Origin: Pseudomonas sp. JUb42
GTDB lineage: Bacteria > Pseudomonadota > Gammaproteobacteria > Pseudomonadales > Pseudomonadaceae
Assembly (NCBI RefSeq): GCF_024807945.1
Contig: NZ_JANUFD010000010.1
Span: 1 to 64,000, forward strand
Length of the DNA stretch: 64,000 nucleotides
Reading direction: 5' to 3'
This document shows, one piece after another, positions 61,171 through 64,000 of this stretch (its first letter is position 1; each line of letters opens with the position of its first letter). The notes under the pieces are model-generated. The model saw nothing but the letters and a program-made list of their open reading frames with translations, made no database searches and was not told the origin of the DNA. A program made the translations under genes and the position numbers.

Positions 61171-63300
61171 TCAGCCGTTGGGCCCGACAGTCGCTACGAT
61201 GGTGACTTGCTTGTTGTCCGGAATTTCCTGGTACGCCAGAACGTGCATGTTCGGTACGGCCAGTCGGCCAAAACGCGAGAGCATTGCACGGACGGGACCT
61301 GCGACCAGCAGAATCACCGGCTGACCCTGCATTTCCTGGCGCTGGGCAGCTTCGATCAGTGAACGCTGGAGCTTTTCAGCCATGCTCGGCTCGAGAAGAA
61401 CGCCTTCTTCCTGACCCTGACCAGCCTTCTGCAAACTATTGAGCAATATTTGTTCCAACCTTGGCTCCAGCGTGATGACAGGCAGCTCCGGCTCAGTCCC
61501 CACGATGCTTTGCACGATTGCGCGGCTCAGACCGACCCGCACTGCCGCCACCAAAGCGGCGGTATCTTGACTCCGCGCCGCATTGTTGGCGATGGCCTCG
61601 GCGATGCTGCGGATGTCCCGCACCGGCACCTGCTCGGACAGCAGCGCCTGCAACACCTTGAGCAGCGCCGACAGCGAGAGGATCCCCGGCACCAGCTCTT
61701 CAGCCAGCTTCGGCGAGCTCTTGGACAGCAATTGCATCAGTTGCTGCACTTCCTCATGGCCGATCAGCTCATGAGAATGCTTGTAGAGAATTTGGTTCAA
61801 GTGCGTGGCGACCACGGTACTGGCGTCCACCACCGTGTAGCCGAGGGACTGCGCTTGAGGCCGCTGGCTGATTTCGATCCACACCGCTTCCAGACCGAAT
61901 GCCGGATCCTTGGCAGTGATGCCGTTGAGCGTGCCGAACACCTGACCCGGGTTGATCGCCAGTTCGCGTTCCGGGTAGATCTCGGCTTCGGCCAGGGTCA
62001 CACCCATTAGCGTCAGGCGATAGGCGCTGGGCGCCAGATCGAGGTTGTCGCGGATGTGCACGGTAGGCATGAGGAAGCCCAGCTCCTGGGACAGCTTCTT
62101 GCGCACGCCCTTGATCCGCGCCAGCAATTGTCCGCCCTGATTGCGATCCACCAAAGGAATCAGGCGGTAGCCCACTTCCAGACCGATCATGTCAATCGGC
62201 GTCACGTCATCCCAGCCCAGCTCCTTGGAGTCCTGGACCCGGGTCGGCGATGGCAGCAGTTCCTGTTGACGCTGAACCTCGGCCAGCGCCTGAACCTTGA
62301 CCATATTCTGACGACGCCACAGCAGGTAGGCACCACCCAGCGCCAACATACCCATGCCGAGGAAAGAGAAGTGCGGCATGCCGGGCACCAGACCCATAAC
62401 GATGATCAGGCCAGCAGCCACCACCAACGCCTTGGGCGTGGAGAACATCTGGCGACCGATCAGCTTGCCCATTTCTTCCGAACCGGAAGCTCGGGTCACC
62501 ATGATCGCCGCAGCGGTGGACAACAGCAGTGATGGCAATTGCGCCACCAAACCGTCACCGATGGTCAACAACGCGTAGACCCTGGCCGCATCGGCGAAGC
62601 TCATGCCGTGCTGGAAGATACCGACCAGCATGCCGCCGATCAGGTTGATGAACAGAATCAGCAGACCGGCGATGGCGTCACCGCGCACGAACTTGCTGGC
62701 ACCGTCCATGGAACCGTAGAACTCGGCCTCCTGCCCGACTTCAAGGCGGCGTGCCTTGGCCTGAGCCTGATCGATCAGGCCGGCATTGAGGTCGGCGTCG
62801 ATCGCCATCTGCTTGCCCGGCATCGCGTCAAGGGTAAAGCGCGCGCTTACCTCGGAGATCCGCCCGGCACCCTTGGTAACCACGACGAAGTTGATGATCA
62901 TAAGAATGGCGAAGACTACGGCACCGACCACGTAGTTGCCGCCGATCACCACTTCACCAAACGCCTGGATCACCTTACCGGCTGCGGCGTGACCATCCTG
63001 ACCGTGAAGCATGACCACCCGGGTGGACGCCACGTTCAGCGCCAGGCGCAACAGGGTCGCAACCAGCAGGATGGTGGGGAATACCGAGAAATCCAGTGGC
63101 CGCAATGCGTATACGCAGACCAGCAGGACAACGATGGAAAGGGCGATGTTGAAGGTGAAGAACACGTCGAGCAAAAACGGCGGTATCGGCAACATCATCA
63201 TTGCCAGCATGACCAACAGCAACAACGGTACGCCAAGCTGACCCTTGCCCAGGCCTGCCAGATTGCTGCGTGCGCTACTGATTAATTGAGAGCGATCCAC
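61171..63300 (-). CDS. flhA: Flagellar export apparatus protein FlhA
   Basis: 709 residues: eight membrane helices in the N-terminal half, with the FHIPEP region (RFTLDAMPGKQMAIDADLNA), and a large cytoplasmic domain (about 350-709) that docks substrates. It is the major gate of flagellar export. The upstream region has a sigma-54-like promoter. Confidence 0.96.
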   Translation of the reverse strand: MDRSQLISSARSNLAGLGKGQLGVPLLLLVMLAMMMLPIPPFLLDVFFTFNIALSIVVLLVCVYALRPLDFSVFPTILLVATLLRLALNVASTRVVMLHGQDGHAAAGKVIQAFGEVVIGGNYVVGAVVFAILMIINFVVVTKGAGRISEVSARFTLDAMPGKQMAIDADLNAGLIDQAQAKARRLEVGQEAEFYGSMDGASKFVRGDAIAGLLILFINLIGGMLVGIFQHGMSFADAARVYALLTIGDGLVAQLPSLLLSTAAAIMVTRASGSEEMGKLIGRQMFSTPKALVVAAGLIIVMGLVPGMPHFSFLGMGMLALGGAYLLWRRQNMVKVQALAEVQRQQELLPSPTRVQDSKELGWDDVTPIDMIGLEVGYRLIPLVDRNQGGQLLARIKGVRKKLSQELGFLMPTVHIRDNLDLAPSAYRLTLMGVTLAEAEIYPERELAINPGQVFGTLNGITAKDPAFGLEAVWIEISQRPQAQSLGYTVVDASTVVATHLNQILYKHSHELIGHEEVQQLMQLLSKSSPKLAEELVPGILSLSALLKVLQALLSEQVPVRDIRSIAEAIANNAARSQDTAALVAAVRVGLSRAIVQSIVGTEPELPVITLEPRLEQILLNSLQKAGQGQEEGVLLEPSMAEKLQRSLIEAAQRQEMQGQPVILLVAGPVRAMLSRFGRLAVPNMHVLAYQEIPDNKQVTIVATVGPNG

Positions 63301-63359
63301 CGATTCGTACCTGCGTGCTAAATCAAAAACTTGACGCTAGAAGCGACCTGATCAAGTTA

Positions 63360-63377
63360 TTGCAAGAAGCTGTCCAA
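63360..63377 (-). promoter_or_regulatory. Possible sigma-54 promoter of flhA
   Basis: On the minus strand TTGGACAGCTTCTTGCAA: GG and GC dinucleotides separated by exactly ten bases (-24/-12 geometry), with TTGC at the -12 part. It ends 59 bases before the flhA ATG. flhA in pseudomonads is typically RpoN- and FleQ-dependent. The -24 part deviates (GGACA for GGCAC). Confidence 0.5.
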
Positions 63378-63450
63378 CTATGCAGGAGAAGGCTGTAGGA
63401 AATATCCACTTGCAACACACCGAACCGGCCGGAGCAAGCGCGGGCCGAGA

Positions 63451-63540
63451 GTGGGAGCGAATTTATTCGCGAAGGCGGTACTACAGACTATGAAAATGCG
63501 TCGAATGTAATGGCCTCTTCGCGAATAAATTCGCCCCCAC
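63451..63540. repeat. REP doublet (REPIN), GAATTTATTCGCGAA type
   Basis: A 90-bp doublet between flhB and flhA, in the flhB 3' gap. The last arm reads CGCCCCCAC rather than CGCTCCCAC. Confidence 0.92.
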
Positions 63541-63584
63541 AGGATTCGCGACACAAACCGCCGTCGCAAAAACATCTGGACGCG

Positions 63585-64000
63585 TCAGGCGTCGCGCTGC
63601 AGATCCGGCGGGATGCTGATATCGCCCAGCGGCGTTGGGCGCTTGCCGCGACCGGCGTGGAATTGACGGATCTGATAGACATAGGCCAGCACCTGCGCCA
63701 CGGCCAGATACAAGCCTGCCGGAATTTCCTGATCCAGCTCGGTACTGTAATAAATCGAACGCGCTAAGGCTGGCGACTCGAGAATCAGGACTTGATGCTG
63801 GGCCCCGATCTCACGAATTTTCAGGGCGATGAAGTCCGTACCCTTGGCCAGCAGCATCGGCGCCCCACCCTTCTCCGGGTCGTATTTGAGCGCCACGGCA
63901 AAGTGGGTCGGGTTGGTAATGATCACGTCGGCATCGGGAATCGACGAGAGCATGCGGCGCTGGGACAGCTCTTGCTGCAACTGGCGAATACGTTGCTTGA
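63585..64000 (-). CDS. flhB: Flagellar export switch protein FlhB (C-terminal part)
   Basis: The gene runs off the right end of the window; 138 C-terminal residues are visible. They include the autocleavage motif NPTHFAVALKYD and KGTDFIALKIREIGAQ, followed by the PLLARSIY-like ALARSIYYSTELDQEIPAGLY segment. FlhB sets export specificity from rod/hook to filament proteins. It is separated from flhA by 284 bases and a REP doublet. Confidence 0.95.
   Translation of the reverse strand, partial: KQRIRQLQQELSQRRMLSSIPDADVIITNPTHFAVALKYDPEKGGAPMLLAKGTDFIALKIREIGAQHQVLILESPALARSIYYSTELDQEIPAGLYLAVAQVLAYVYQIRQFHAGRGKRPTPLGDISIPPDLQRDA

Overview
The window is a chromosomal segment of a fluorescent Pseudomonas, most like the P. 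fluorescens group. The signs are high GC with strong GC3 bias, the order flhB-flhA-flhF-fleN-fliA-cheYZAB-motCD-parC-parP-cheW-ccmABCDEFGHI, an RsmE-type CsrA homologue, a Gac/Rsm-type small RNA, an OprD-family porin, and many intergenic REP doublets (REPINs). No phage, insertion sequence, CRISPR array, rRNA or tRNA gene was seen.

Region 1 (1-8.8 kb): rsmE, a DUF465 protein, a PanE-like reductase, an FAD/NAD(P) oxidoreductase, and a histidine-ammonia-lyase homologue divergent from a LysR regulator. The lyase homologue has lost the Ala-Ser-Gly triad that forms the MIO cofactor. Small DUF1652, hypothetical and GNAT genes follow. Region 2 (8.8-21.7 kb): a LysR/HAD/class II aldolase group, then a complete itaconate catabolic locus. 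That locus has a TRAP importer, citramalyl-CoA lyase, itaconate CoA-transferase, an MmgE/PrpD protein, an acyl-CoA dehydrogenase, itaconyl-CoA hydratase and a divergent LysR regulator. Two near-identical 36-bp palindromic sites, one in the ich/regulator gap and one before the TRAP genes, suggest one regulon driven from two promoters.

Region 3 (21.7-39.1 kb) is accessory: a lipase-like hydrolase, a hexapeptide acyltransferase, a folded repeat-like element ahead of a small ORF, a DUF969/DUF979 permease pair with an OprD porin and LysR regulator, two chemoreceptors, a PACE efflux pump with its divergent LysR gene, an SDR, a TetR regulator, an RsmX-like sRNA with promoter and probable GacA box, a voltage-gated potassium channel with a C-terminal zinc ribbon, and a sulfate-binding protein.

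Region 4 (39.2-46.3 kb) is the cytochrome c maturation operon ccmABCDEF-dsbE-ccmHI, mostly joined by ATGA overlaps and including the short ccmD. Region 5 (46.5-64 kb) is the flagellar/chemotaxis block: a FliK-like protein and a FlhB C-domain homologue on the plus strand, then on the minus strand flhB (partial, running off the end), flhA, flhF, fleN, fliA, cheY, cheZ, cheA, cheB, motC, motD, parC, a ParP-like CheW protein, cheW and a DUF2802 gene. CheA has four copies of a short acidic motif in its linker.

REP doublets sit in most other intergenic gaps, even inside the itaconate operon, but are absent from the chemotaxis and ccm operons. Eleven of them are exactly 90 bp long.
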